NCBI RefSeq assembly: GCF_000281085.1
Contig: NZ_JH767527.1
Span: 1 to 38,238 of the forward strand
Direction: 5' to 3'
Length of the DNA stretch: 38,238 bases
DNA from: Catenovulum agarivorans YM01
Lineage (GTDB): Bacteria; Pseudomonadota; Gammaproteobacteria; Enterobacterales; Alteromonadaceae
In this document: in pieces, positions 1 to 7,659 of the stretch
How the letters are laid out: every line of letters begins with the position of its first letter
How positions within the stretch are numbered: position 1 is the first letter of the stretch
Made by a program: the position numbers and the translations under genes
Notes under the pieces: model-generated
What the model saw: only the letters and a program-made list of their open reading frames with translations
Told to the model about the DNA's origin: nothing
Database searches by the model: none

Positions 1-55
1 ATCCGTACGTACGGTTCTGTGAGAGGGATGAGGCGTAAGCCTCACCCTACTTGAT
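1..55 (+). mobile_element. 3' end of a group II intron (domain V remnant and domain VI), cut by window edge
   Basis: The first bases read CGTACGTACGGTTC, which matches the 3' strand of group II intron domain V (usually ending CACGGTTC or TACGGTTC). A domain VI-like hairpin follows at about 24-50: TGAGGC, a GTAA tetraloop and GCCTCA, extended by GGG/CCC, with an unpaired A seven bases before the likely end TTGAT. A bulged A at this place is the branch point in group II introns. The reverse transcriptase ORF would lie before base 1 and is not visible. The call rests on recognition of the fold and end sequence only; an upstream sequence check would settle it. Confidence 0.6.
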
Positions 56-210
56 CTTTTTAAATAATTGTTTCTTTATTATTTTATCCATTCCTTCTGA
101 ATCTTTTTGACTTACCTTAACATATTGATATTTAATCTATTATTTTGTCTCGACAGGTTTGTCTTATAGGCATATTTCTTTATTTGTTTCAAAAATGTTG
201 CCATTTGGGG

Positions 211-238
211 TTGTCTCTCTTGTCTTACATGTTATTAT
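211..238 (+). promoter_or_regulatory. Probable sigma-70 promoter of the first TonB receptor
   Basis: TTGTCT at 211-216 and TATTAT at 233-238 are separated by 16 bp and resemble -35 and -10 boxes. The -10 box abuts the palindromic operator at 238-251, the geometry expected for repression. About 95 bases of leader precede the ATG at 348. Confidence 0.45.
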
Positions 239-251
239 GCTACCGGTGGCA
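238..251. promoter_or_regulatory. LacI-type operator, TGCTACCGGTGGCA
   Basis: This near-perfect palindrome has a central ACCGGT core, with one mismatched pair between the half sites. LacI/GalR-family operators commonly have such a central CG palindrome. The same 14 bases recur at 8522-8535 between the two pectin-esterase genes. It overlaps the end of the likely -10 box of the receptor gene, so binding should repress. The regulator itself is not in the window. Confidence 0.6.
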
Positions 252-347
252 CGTTAATGAGAAGTAAAAGAAATAAAAGGGTGTTGAATAAGTGGCTGTG
301 ATAAAGCTGTCGAGCTAAACAACACTTTTGACTTAAAGGTATTAAAT

Positions 348-3300
348 ATGAGAGACACTAAAAAATTTAGTTACAGTACAATTTTTTCAAGCATGTTGTT
401 AACTGGCGCTTTGATGCCATTGGGTGCAATTGCAGCTGATGCAGGCGCAGAGGAAGAAGCCGAAGTAATTAAAGTTACTGGTTTTAGAAGTAGTTTGAAT
501 GCCGCTCTAATGAGCAAGCGTGATGCGGTTGGTTCGAAAGATGTCATTTTAGCGGAAGATATTGGTAAATTCCCAGACTTAAACGTGGCTGATTCACTTA
601 GTCGTGTACCAGGTATCTCTGTTGAAGAGGACGGTGGTGAAGGTCGTCAAATCACCATCCGTGGTTTAGGTTCACGTTTTGTTAAAACAACTATCAACGG
701 TATGGAATCAGCTTCAGCTGGAGCTGGCACTGACGCTGGTGGTGGTTCTAACACTTCTCGTGCATTCGACTTTAATACATTTGCTTCTGAGCTGTTTACG
801 CAAGTTGAAGTAGACAAATCTACTTCTGCAGCATTAGAAGATGGTGGTATCGGTGGTAATGTTAATTTGCAATCAGCAAGACCATTCCAATACCAAGGCA
901 CAAAAGTAGCGTACAACTTAAATGCCCGTTATAACGATATCGCAGGTGACGTAACACCGCGTGTATCTTTTATGGCTAGTAAAAACTGGGATAACAAATT
1001 TGGTGTATTAGCTTCTGTTGCTTACAACGAAGGTGTAGTTCAATCAGAAGGTGCAACAACTGTACGCTGGACTGTGTTAAACCCGAAGCACAATGGTAAC
1101 AAAGCTGACACTGAAAATTATGCACCGAATGGTGATAATTTGTTAATAGAAGCTCCTAAAACCGTGGTAAATGAAAAAGGTTTATATACAAATGATAACC
1201 TAGACGGTTTGTATATTCCGCGTATTCCACGTTATTCTATTTTCGAGCAAAATCAAGAGCGTTTGGGTGTCACAACTGCATTTCAATTTGCTCCAACCGA
1301 TGATCTCGTTTTAAGTTTAGACGTATTGCATGCGTCTTTATCGACTACGATGAACGAATATCAATACTCAGTATTGTTCCGTGATAACAAAGGTACAAAT
1401 CCTGCTCAATATGCTGAAGCTCTAGTAACTGATGAAAACAACATGGTTGCTGCTGGTGCTTTCTCCAATACCTTTATCCGCTCGGAAGCACGTCAAGATA
1501 AATCAGAATCTGAATTTACCCAGATTTCTTTTAATGCTGATTGGTACATTACTGACAAATTAAAAGCTGAGTTTTTAGTTGGAACAGGTGCATCGAAATT
1601 AACCGTTCCTCACCAGCGCACTTTTGCCTTAGATTCAAAGGGTTCTGTTACTGCTTATAGCTTTGACAGTGGTGTAGACCCGTTAGATTTAGTTAATAAT
1701 CCAGCGGCGTTACAAACTGGTGGTTCAATGGATCAAGATATGATGTCTTGGGCATTTTTACCAAATGTTATCGCTGATGATGCAGAGTCTAATTCTTTCA
1801 CAAGTACAGGAAACTATACTCGTGACCAATTAAAAGAAAGAATGCGTGATGGTAGCAACTATGTTGTTGGTTTAGCTCGTAATAGAAACCAAACAATTGA
1901 CAGTGACAACTCATCATTGAAGCTAGATTTTTCATATGAAATTAACGACTCGCTAACAGCACGTTTTGGTGTTAACAAGCGTGTATTCGAAACTTCAAAT
2001 CGTGAATATCGTAATGACTGGAAAAAACTTACTTTAGATGCGTCTAAAGAATCAGGCGCTGATTCTGAAATTGTCGACGCGACTGCAGAGAGTTTAGCAG
2101 GCGAAAACTATGCGACAACGCTTTCTGATTTAGGCGTAGAGTTTGGTAATGCGGCTGACGTACCGGGTACTTCAACTCTAGATACGTCTACTTGGTTAAC
2201 ACCTGATTATAATAAAATGATGGCTGCTTTTGGTGACGAAACTCACTTTGAAACTCGTTTGCGTGCAGATGCTGCTTACGATATCAAAGAAGAAGTTTTA
2301 GCACTATACGGTCAATTAGACTTTAATTTCGATTGGGCATTACCTGTTCGTGGTAACATAGGTTTACGCTATTTAGACAATAAAAACCAATCTTCAACTA
2401 TCTTAAAAACCAGTTATGACAAAGATGCGCGTTTAGCTAAAGAAGGTGGATATCAGTGGACAACTGATACCAGTGAAGGCTCTGACGTTTTACCATCATT
2501 AAACTTGGCTGTAGATTTAACTGATGACTTAGTTGGTCGTTTCAGTGTTGGTAAAGCTATTACTCGTCCAAAATTGTCTGACTTACGTAGTACAGTGGTA
2601 ATTAAAGCGCCACAGAAAAATGAAGATCCAAACGAAGAAGATTCAGCTGGTAGCATCGAAGTTGGTGCAGGTCCATCTCTTAAGCCGTATGAATCAACAC
2701 AAATGGATTTGGGTTTAGAGTGGTATTTCTCGGATGAAGGTTTGTTGGCAACAACATTCTTCTATAAAGATATTACTGATTTACGCAAAACTACGTTAAA
2801 TACGTCATTACCTGATTCGTATTTAGCTAGCCTAGGTGTTTCGGCTGAGGAAATAGCCCGTATAAACTCAGAATTCCCTGACTATACATGGTCTGTTAAG
2901 CAATTGGTTAACACTGATCCTACTAGCATGTGGGGCGCTGAATTCATTTACCAGCAACCACTAACTTTCTTACCTGAGCCTTTCAATAACTTAGGTGTAC
3001 AAACCAACTATACATACATTGACTATACGTTTGAAGATGAAGACCCGTTCTATGGTACAAAACGAGAGTTAGTTGCATTAGAAACTTCAGAAAATACCTT
3101 CAACGCGACTGTGTATTATGAAGTTGAAGATTGGAGTGCACGTATCTCTTATGGTTACCGCGATGGTTACAATAAAGATTTACGTAACGAATATAAAGAC
3201 GAAGGTACTTACGGTCGTGGTTACGCTGACAAAGGTACTTGGAAGTTCTCTGCTAAGTACAGCTTAACTGAAGATATGGCTTTATCATTTGAAGCGATTA

Positions 3301-3410
3301 ACTTAACCAATGAGTCTAAGAAGCAATGGCAAAACTTTGACAACCATCAACCGGTTGAATACTTAGTACATGGCCGCCAATTCTTAATCGGCTTACGCGG
3401 TACTTTATAA
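348..3410 (+). CDS. TonB-dependent receptor, large carbohydrate-type
   Basis: This is an outer-membrane active transporter of 1020 residues. Residues 1-30 form a signal peptide ending near AIAA. A TonB-box-like segment (VIKVTG) lies at about 40-45. A plug domain follows, with GKFPDLNVADSLSRVPGISVE and IRGLGSRF, the pattern of the large Xanthomonas/Caulobacter-type receptors that carry oligosaccharides. The rest is a beta-barrel ending in an aromatic-rich strand (FLIGLRGTL), as expected for BAM insertion. The ATG at 348 has AAGG about nine bases upstream. The gene stands alone and ends in a strong terminator. Its operator matches the one between the CE12 esterase and the alpha/beta hydrolase, so a pectin- or rhamnogalacturonan-derived oligosaccharide is the likely cargo. 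That substrate is inferred from shared regulation, not from the protein itself. Confidence 0.9.
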   Translation: MRDTKKFSYSTIFSSMLLTGALMPLGAIAADAGAEEEAEVIKVTGFRSSLNAALMSKRDAVGSKDVILAEDIGKFPDLNVADSLSRVPGISVEEDGGEGRQITIRGLGSRFVKTTINGMESASAGAGTDAGGGSNTSRAFDFNTFASELFTQVEVDKSTSAALEDGGIGGNVNLQSARPFQYQGTKVAYNLNARYNDIAGDVTPRVSFMASKNWDNKFGVLASVAYNEGVVQSEGATTVRWTVLNPKHNGNKADTENYAPNGDNLLIEAPKTVVNEKGLYTNDNLDGLYIPRIPRYSIFEQNQERLGVTTAFQFAPTDDLVLSLDVLHASLSTTMNEYQYSVLFRDNKGTNPAQYAEALVTDENNMVAAGAFSNTFIRSEARQDKSESEFTQISFNADWYITDKLKAEFLVGTGASKLTVPHQRTFALDSKGSVTAYSFDSGVDPLDLVNNPAALQTGGSMDQDMMSWAFLPNVIADDAESNSFTSTGNYTRDQLKERMRDGSNYVVGLARNRNQTIDSDNSSLKLDFSYEINDSLTARFGVNKRVFETSNREYRNDWKKLTLDASKESGADSEIVDATAESLAGENYATTLSDLGVEFGNAADVPGTSTLDTSTWLTPDYNKMMAAFGDETHFETRLRADAAYDIKEEVLALYGQLDFNFDWALPVRGNIGLRYLDNKNQSSTILKTSYDKDARLAKEGGYQWTTDTSEGSDVLPSLNLAVDLTDDLVGRFSVGKAITRPKLSDLRSTVVIKAPQKNEDPNEEDSAGSIEVGAGPSLKPYESTQMDLGLEWYFSDEGLLATTFFYKDITDLRKTTLNTSLPDSYLASLGVSAEEIARINSEFPDYTWSVKQLVNTDPTSMWGAEFIYQQPLTFLPEPFNNLGVQTNYTYIDYTFEDEDPFYGTKRELVALETSENTFNATVYYEVEDWSARISYGYRDGYNKDLRNEYKDEGTYGRGYADKGTWKFSAKYSLTEDMALSFEAINLTNESKKQWQNFDNHQPVEYLVHGRQFLIGLRGTL

Positions 3411-3436
3411 CTTAACTCTAAGTTAAATTGTCTAAT

Positions 3437-3480
3437 AAAAGCTGGATGTTGCGCAAGTGACATCCAGCTTTTTTGTTTTT
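3437..3480 (+). terminator. Rho-independent terminator of the first TonB receptor
   Basis: AAAAGCTGGATGT at 3437-3449 pairs perfectly with ACATCCAGCTTTT at 3460-3472 around a 10-base loop. A T-rich tract (TTGTTTTTT) follows. Confidence 0.9.
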
Positions 3481-3516
3481 TACTTTGGCTTAACTCACGA
3501 CATTAATACTGTTATG

Positions 3517-3546
3517 AGGATAACTAGCCCATGGAAAGCAAGTTTT
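3517..3546 (+). repeat. Solo right-end fragment of the 5-kb inverted-repeat element
   Basis: These 30 bases match 5149-5178 at 27 positions (shared core TAGCCC, then GAAAGCAAGTTTT). The element at 5 kb carries this sequence just inside its right terminal repeat. Here it lies between two convergent genes without a recognisable left end, so it appears to be a decayed or partial copy. Flanking TTAACTCA and GAGCTTAA at about 3490 and 3555 form a loose dyad. Confidence 0.55.
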
Positions 3547-3561
3547 GCTCTAACGTTGAGC

Positions 3562-4500
3562 TTAACTTAGCCATTCTATAATTGGGTGGAGAATTTTTGG
3601 AAAGTACAGTACTAATACACAAGCATAACCAGCAACAATTAAGGTTAGGGCGGAACTAAAAAACACTGCTTTGCCTTTGTTAGATGCCTGTAATTGTGCG
3701 CTTGTTGCCAAGTGTCTTTGTTGATTATGTGAACATTGGCAAAAGCTTTCTATGGTTTGTTGGTACAGTTCGAAATTACTCGTGTCTATCTGCTTTAATG
3801 CACGCACATCGGCTTCAATTTCAACTGTCTTTGTTAATTGAACATAAAATTTGTTTGCGATAGTTGATGGCCACACTTTAACTAGCCAACTTACTAGCCA
3901 TTTTTTTAGGTTATCTTTGTGCAGTTTATGTGATAACTCATGTGCCAGTACCAAGGTAAGTTGCTCTTGATTGAGCGTATTTAACAGTTGGTTAGATATA
4001 AAAACCTGTGGGTTTAACAGCCCGGCACACCAAGCAATAGCTTGGTCTGATTGAATAATTTTGTACCCTTGTTGGCTATTTTTTGCAAAGCTATCCAGTG
4101 TATTAAAATAAGTTTTTGCCAGCTTAATTTGTCTCAGCATTAACACAGTTACAGTTACAACAATCGCAGTAATAAAAACAATTAAATAATCGACAGGTGC
4201 GTGTGTATTGGAGCTAACAATTGTGTGCGGTTGGCAATTCTGTGCATGGCAATGAGGGGTTATTAAATTTGGGATTAAATCCGGGTTAAATAAAATAATG
4301 GTAGCCAGAGTTGCAATAAAAACCGGCACAAGCGCGTAAAGTAAATACATGCTTGAAGAGAGGTTGCGCCAATTGCTTGTTAATTTTATAAGCTTACTGA
4401 AAACACCATTATAGACAACAGCTTGTATTACAGAGCTTGCGTAAAATATCAGGGAAAATAATAAAATTATTTGGCCAATTGATACAACAATTGCTGGCAT
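3562..4500 (-). CDS. M56-family (BlaR1/MecR1-like) membrane metallopeptidase with a His/Cys-rich loop
   Basis: A 312-residue integral membrane zinc protease. Hydrophobic segments lie at about 4-29, 50-71, 104-121 and 280-302. The zinc motif HELSH is at 187-191, with a downstream EIEAD (227-231) that should supply the third ligand. M56 proteins sense a signal outside the membrane and cleave a BlaI/MecI-type repressor. Here the exported loop between the second and third segments reads HCHAQNCQPH (83-92), with three His and two Cys, which looks like a metal site. There is no C-terminal penicillin-binding sensor domain, so beta-lactam sensing is unlikely. It is the second gene of an operon with the BlaI-like repressor, overlapping by one base (TAATG). 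Family is certain from the motif; the metal role is inference. Confidence 0.85.
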   Translation of the reverse strand: MPAIVVSIGQIILLFSLIFYASSVIQAVVYNGVFSKLIKLTSNWRNLSSSMYLLYALVPVFIATLATIILFNPDLIPNLITPHCHAQNCQPHTIVSSNTHAPVDYLIVFITAIVVTVTVLMLRQIKLAKTYFNTLDSFAKNSQQGYKIIQSDQAIAWCAGLLNPQVFISNQLLNTLNQEQLTLVLAHELSHKLHKDNLKKWLVSWLVKVWPSTIANKFYVQLTKTVEIEADVRALKQIDTSNFELYQQTIESFCQCSHNQQRHLATSAQLQASNKGKAVFFSSALTLIVAGYACVLVLYFPKILHPIIEWLS

Positions 4501-4898
4501 TATTTATCGTCAGGTTTTTGTTGGTTTTCTTGTTCGGCAATAAAGTCCATAAAACCTGAAATCATAGGGGCTAAATTACCATCGCTAATTTCTTGGGAAA
4601 TATCATTCAATAATTGGTGAACAACCTGCTGCTGAGATATTTTAGCTGAGTACAAATAACTGCGACCAACTTTTTCGCGGCTGAGTAACTCTTTTCTATA
4701 TAAGCGCTCAAGCGTACTCTGAATAGTCGACAAGCTAGTGTCGTCTTGGCCAACAGCTTCGAATATTTGTTGCGCGTTGGCTGATTTAGTCGCCCAAAAT
4801 AACTTTAATACTTGAATTTCTCTAGCGCCAAGCGCGGGTAAACTCGGTTTACTTCTATGCTGATTGAGCCAATTTGACAAACTTTTAGTAAAAAACAT
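4500..4898 (-). CDS. BlaI/MecI/CopY-family transcriptional repressor
   Basis: A 132-residue winged-helix repressor. The region around 22-80 has the family pattern: LGAREIQVLKLFW, then STIQSTLERLYRKELLSREKVGRSYLYSA. This corresponds to the DNA-binding helices and wing of BlaI, MecI and CopY. The C-terminal third should form the dimer arm that an M56 protease cleaves. It is the promoter-proximal gene and its stop overlaps the M56 start codon by one base, so the two are translationally coupled. It is transcribed away from the TonB receptor at 5222. By family habit it should repress its own operon and probably the divergent receptor, relieved by M56-mediated cleavage or by metal binding as in CopY. 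Confidence 0.9.
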   Translation of the reverse strand: MFFTKSLSNWLNQHRSKPSLPALGAREIQVLKLFWATKSANAQQIFEAVGQDDTSLSTIQSTLERLYRKELLSREKVGRSYLYSAKISQQQVVHQLLNDISQEISDGNLAPMISGFMDFIAEQENQQKPDDK

Positions 4899-4932
4899 TT
4901 GTTAACACCGAGTGCTTATCGGTTTTCCATAT

Positions 4933-4991
4933 TTGATTGATAATGACCGAATCAATTCTCCACAAAGCAAAGAACTAGTCAATGGTTAGTT
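4933..4991. promoter_or_regulatory. Candidate BlaI-type operators between the repressor and the second TonB receptor
   Basis: Two dyads lie in the 100 bases upstream of the repressor gene: TTGATT/AATCAA (4933-4938 and 4950-4955) and AACTA/TAGTT (4973-4977 and 4987-4991). BlaI-family proteins bind short AT-rich dyads near their own promoter. Neither matches the TACA/TGTA consensus exactly, so this is a weak call. Confidence 0.3.
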
Positions 4992-4997
4992 CTTTAT

Positions 4998-5197
4998 TAA
5001 CCTGAACTCTGGATAAAAAATTAGCTAAGAGTTTGTAATTTATTACAAAGTTTAATCATAACTCTTCTAGGGAGATAGTTATTCTTAGAGCAAGGCGAAT
5101 TTGCGTACGTAATAGCAGGCTATTACTAGCGAATTCAACGCAGCAGTAAGGATAAATAGCCCCTAGAAAGCAAGTTTTTATCCAGAGTTTAGGTTTA
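4998..5197. repeat. MITE-like 200-bp element with terminal inverted repeats
   Basis: The ends CCTGAACTCTGGATAAAAA (5001-5019) and the complement of TTTTTATCCAGAGTTTAGG (5175-5193) differ by one base, forming terminal inverted repeats. Inside are a small hairpin (TTTGTAAT/ATTACAAA at about 5031-5049) and a long palindromic core, 5064-5166, with CAAGGC at 5091-5096 and AACGCAG at 5137-5143 flanking a self-complementary arm. No transposase is encoded, so it would be non-autonomous. Parts recur at 3517-3546 (right end) and 24884-24917 (left end), and its core design recurs at 7348-7429 and 38141-38222. It fills most of the space between blaI and the receptor gene, ending about 25 bases before the receptor start. 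Confidence 0.7.
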
Positions 5198-5221
5198 GTA
5201 TACAAAAACAGGAATAAATAA

Positions 5222-7297
5222 GTGAAGTATTTAGCTGCATCAATTGCACTTGCACTCGGTTTACCTAACTTTGTTTTTGCCCATGAAGGCACTGAACAAA
5301 AAGATAAAATTGAATCAATTGAAGTTGTTGGTCGCCAAGTTGTATTGTCACCAGACAATATCTCATCGTCACAAGGTGTTGTCAGCCAACAAGAGTTTGA
5401 ATTACGACCTTTATCACGCACCGGTGATATTTTAGAGTTTGTCCCAGGTATGGTGGTAACTCAGCATTCAGGCTCAGGTAAAGCGAATCAATATTTTTTA
5501 CGTGGGTTTAATCTTGATCACGGCACTGATTTTGCTACTTCTATCGATGGTATGCCAGTTAATATGGTCACGCATGGCCATGGCCAAGGTTACACCGATT
5601 TAAACTTTATCATTCCGGAAACCATTGCCACTATGACCTATAAGAAAGGTGGTTATTATGGCGAAGTGGGGGATTTTAGCGGCGCTGGATCTGGTGAGTT
5701 TGTCACTGTTAATCAAGCTAAATCACAAGTTGAAGCAACTTTGGGCGATGATCAATATCAAAGATTTTTGGCAATTTATAGCGGCAAAGTTAGCCAAGAT
5801 TCAACATTAGTAACAGCTGCTGAGCACCAAAAATTTGCAGGTCCTTGGACGGATGTTGATGAAGATACGCAAAAAACTAACTTTTTTGCCAAATTAACCA
5901 GTCAATTAACTGATAGCCAGCTCGATATCAGTTTTATGTATTACGATAACAGTTGGAATAGTGCAGACCAAATTCCTAGCCGCGCTGTAACCAGTGGTTT
6001 AATTGATAAATACGGTTCAATTGATACAAGTGTTGGTGGCCAAAGTGAGCGTGTGAGTTTAAATTTAGCTTGGCAAAATGATCACATTAGTTTTAACCAA
6101 TATTGGATCCGCTCTGAACTAAACTTGTGGTCAAACTTTACTTACTTTTTAGATGATCCTGTTAATGGCGATCAATTTGAGCAGGTTGATAAACGCGATA
6201 TATTCGGTGGGAACTTAAGCTACACAGAGCAGTTTAACCTATTTGGTTTTGCGAGCGAACAAACCTTTGGTGCGCAGTGGCGATTTGATGATATCGACGA
6301 AGTGGGTTTATATCATACCAAACAGCGTCAACGTTTAGGTGTAACTCGTAGTGACAAAGTTAAGCAGTCAAGCATTAGTGCATATTGGAAAAATAAACTT
6401 GCTTGGACTGATAGGTTAACCAGCCATTTTGCTGTGCGTTACGATAATCATGATTTTGAAGTAACAGACTTAGCCGGTGTGAATAGATTTGGCTACGATT
6501 TATCTGCCAACTCAGGTTCAAACTCAGATGATTTATGGTCGTTTAAAACCAGCTTAAACTTCCAACAGTCTGAACATTTTAATTGGCACATTGCTATAGG
6601 CCAAGGTTTCCATTCAAATGATGCACGTGGCACAAGCATAAGCATCGATCCACAATCGGGCGAAGCCATAGATAAAGTCGACCCTCTGGTGCGTTCACTT
6701 GGTTGGGAAGCTGGCTTTAGTGGCTTTTTACTACCTGAACAATTATCTGGCTGGCATGTGTCGGCGGCGTTATGGGCGTTAGAGTTAGACAGTGAACTCT
6801 TGTTTGTTGGTGATGCAGGTAATACTGAAGTCAGTGATGCAAGCGAGCGCCAAGGTTTTGAGTTAACCAGTTATTATCAAATTAATCCTAACTGGCAGTT
6901 TGACTTTGAATATGCCTATACAGATGCACGTTACCAAGCTTCAAACGACTATGTACCGGGCGCAATTAAACATGTAGCACAAACGGGTATAACCGCGAAA
7001 ACTGAGCAAGGTTGGTTTGGTAGCTTGCGTGTGCGCTATTTTGGCAAACGTCCGTTAGAAGAGCAGGGCGAAGTAAATGCGGATGCAAGCACAACATTAA
7101 ACATGCGTTTAGGTTATGAAACAGAGCGTTGGCAATATCACTTAGATTTAATTAATTTAACCAATTCTAGTGCACGTGATATTGAATACTTTTATCCATC
7201 ACGTTTAACGGACGAAGCTGACGAGGGCATCGAAGACATTCACTATCACCCAGCTTTACCATTTAGTGCTAGGTTGAGTGTTAGTTACAAGTTTTAA
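5222..7297 (+). CDS. TonB-dependent receptor with a His-containing plug motif
   Basis: An outer-membrane receptor of 691 residues. The start is GTG, with AGGA eight bases upstream. The signal peptide is about 1-20 (ending FVFA), and the mature protein begins HEG. A TonB box (IESIEVVG) lies at 30-37. The plug carries YFLRGFNLDHGTDF and then THGHGQGY (117-124), followed by a 22-strand-type barrel ending in LSVSYKF. Two His residues in the plug loop, a mature N-terminus that starts with His, and a divergent BlaI/M56 pair make a metal or metal complex a reasonable cargo, but the sequence does not prove it. The upstream 200 bases are a repeat element, so its promoter either lies within that element or reads through it. 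The region beyond its stop holds another repeat rather than a gene. Confidence 0.88.
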   Translation: MKYLAASIALALGLPNFVFAHEGTEQKDKIESIEVVGRQVVLSPDNISSSQGVVSQQEFELRPLSRTGDILEFVPGMVVTQHSGSGKANQYFLRGFNLDHGTDFATSIDGMPVNMVTHGHGQGYTDLNFIIPETIATMTYKKGGYYGEVGDFSGAGSGEFVTVNQAKSQVEATLGDDQYQRFLAIYSGKVSQDSTLVTAAEHQKFAGPWTDVDEDTQKTNFFAKLTSQLTDSQLDISFMYYDNSWNSADQIPSRAVTSGLIDKYGSIDTSVGGQSERVSLNLAWQNDHISFNQYWIRSELNLWSNFTYFLDDPVNGDQFEQVDKRDIFGGNLSYTEQFNLFGFASEQTFGAQWRFDDIDEVGLYHTKQRQRLGVTRSDKVKQSSISAYWKNKLAWTDRLTSHFAVRYDNHDFEVTDLAGVNRFGYDLSANSGSNSDDLWSFKTSLNFQQSEHFNWHIAIGQGFHSNDARGTSISIDPQSGEAIDKVDPLVRSLGWEAGFSGFLLPEQLSGWHVSAALWALELDSELLFVGDAGNTEVSDASERQGFELTSYYQINPNWQFDFEYAYTDARYQASNDYVPGAIKHVAQTGITAKTEQGWFGSLRVRYFGKRPLEEQGEVNADASTTLNMRLGYETERWQYHLDLINLTNSSARDIEYFYPSRLTDEADEGIEDIHYHPALPFSARLSVSYKF

Positions 7298-7307
7298 ACT
7301 GTTACTT

Positions 7308-7571
7308 AGAGCTAAATCAATATAAATAGCGATAATCAGCTGGTGATAAAAGCCATTTAGTCAAGGCAAGTTGGCACAGGCATAGTGGTTCTATACCAAG
7401 CCAACTTAACGCAGAATAAATGGCTTTTAGCCCAGCCTTTCAGGAGCCTCACAGACAGCTCACTTCTGTGTTGTATCATTTTGAAAGGTACCTACATTCC
7501 TACAATGATACGCCTTGAATTGAACTGTCTGTGATGGCTCTGATACTCGCAATTTATATTGATTTAGCTCT
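7308..7571. repeat. 264-bp MITE-like element with 24-bp terminal inverted repeats
   Basis: The two ends (7308-7331 and 7548-7571) are inverted copies differing at one position; both share AGAGCTAAATCAATATAAAT. Inside are two stacked hairpins. The first has arms AAAAGCCATTTA/TAAATGGCTTTT (7348-7359, 7418-7429) around CAAGGC, an AAGTTGGC/GCCAACTT stem and AACGCAG. The second has GAGCC-N-TCACAGACAG pairing with CTGTCTGTGA-N-GGCTC (about 7445-7540) around ATCATT/AATGAT. There is no ORF and no obvious target-site duplication. It lies between a receptor and a convergent esterase gene. Confidence 0.75.
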
Positions 7572-7582
7572 TTAACAAAAAG

Positions 7583-7645
7583 AACGCCCTAACTAATTCC
7601 TAACGACATGCATTTGGAGCCAACAGGCTCCTTGTTAGGGCGTTT
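7583..7645 (-). terminator. Terminator of the CE12 esterase gene
   Basis: AACGCCCTAAC (7583-7593) pairs with GTTAGGGCGTT (7634-7644), enclosing a second small hairpin GGAGCC/GGCTCC (7616-7631). Read on the minus strand the stem is followed by TTCTTTTTG, as expected for an intrinsic terminator of the leftward gene. Confidence 0.75.
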
Positions 7646-7659
7646 AATAAAAAGGGTAT

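Noticed and set aside
3562-4898. Beta-lactam resistance regulator BlaR1/BlaI
   Set aside because: The M56 protein lacks a penicillin-binding sensor domain, and no beta-lactamase gene is nearby.
5056-5421. Minus-strand open frame of 121 codons
   Set aside because: It runs across the repeat element and into the receptor gene in the opposite frame. It has no ribosome site and no recognisable protein.
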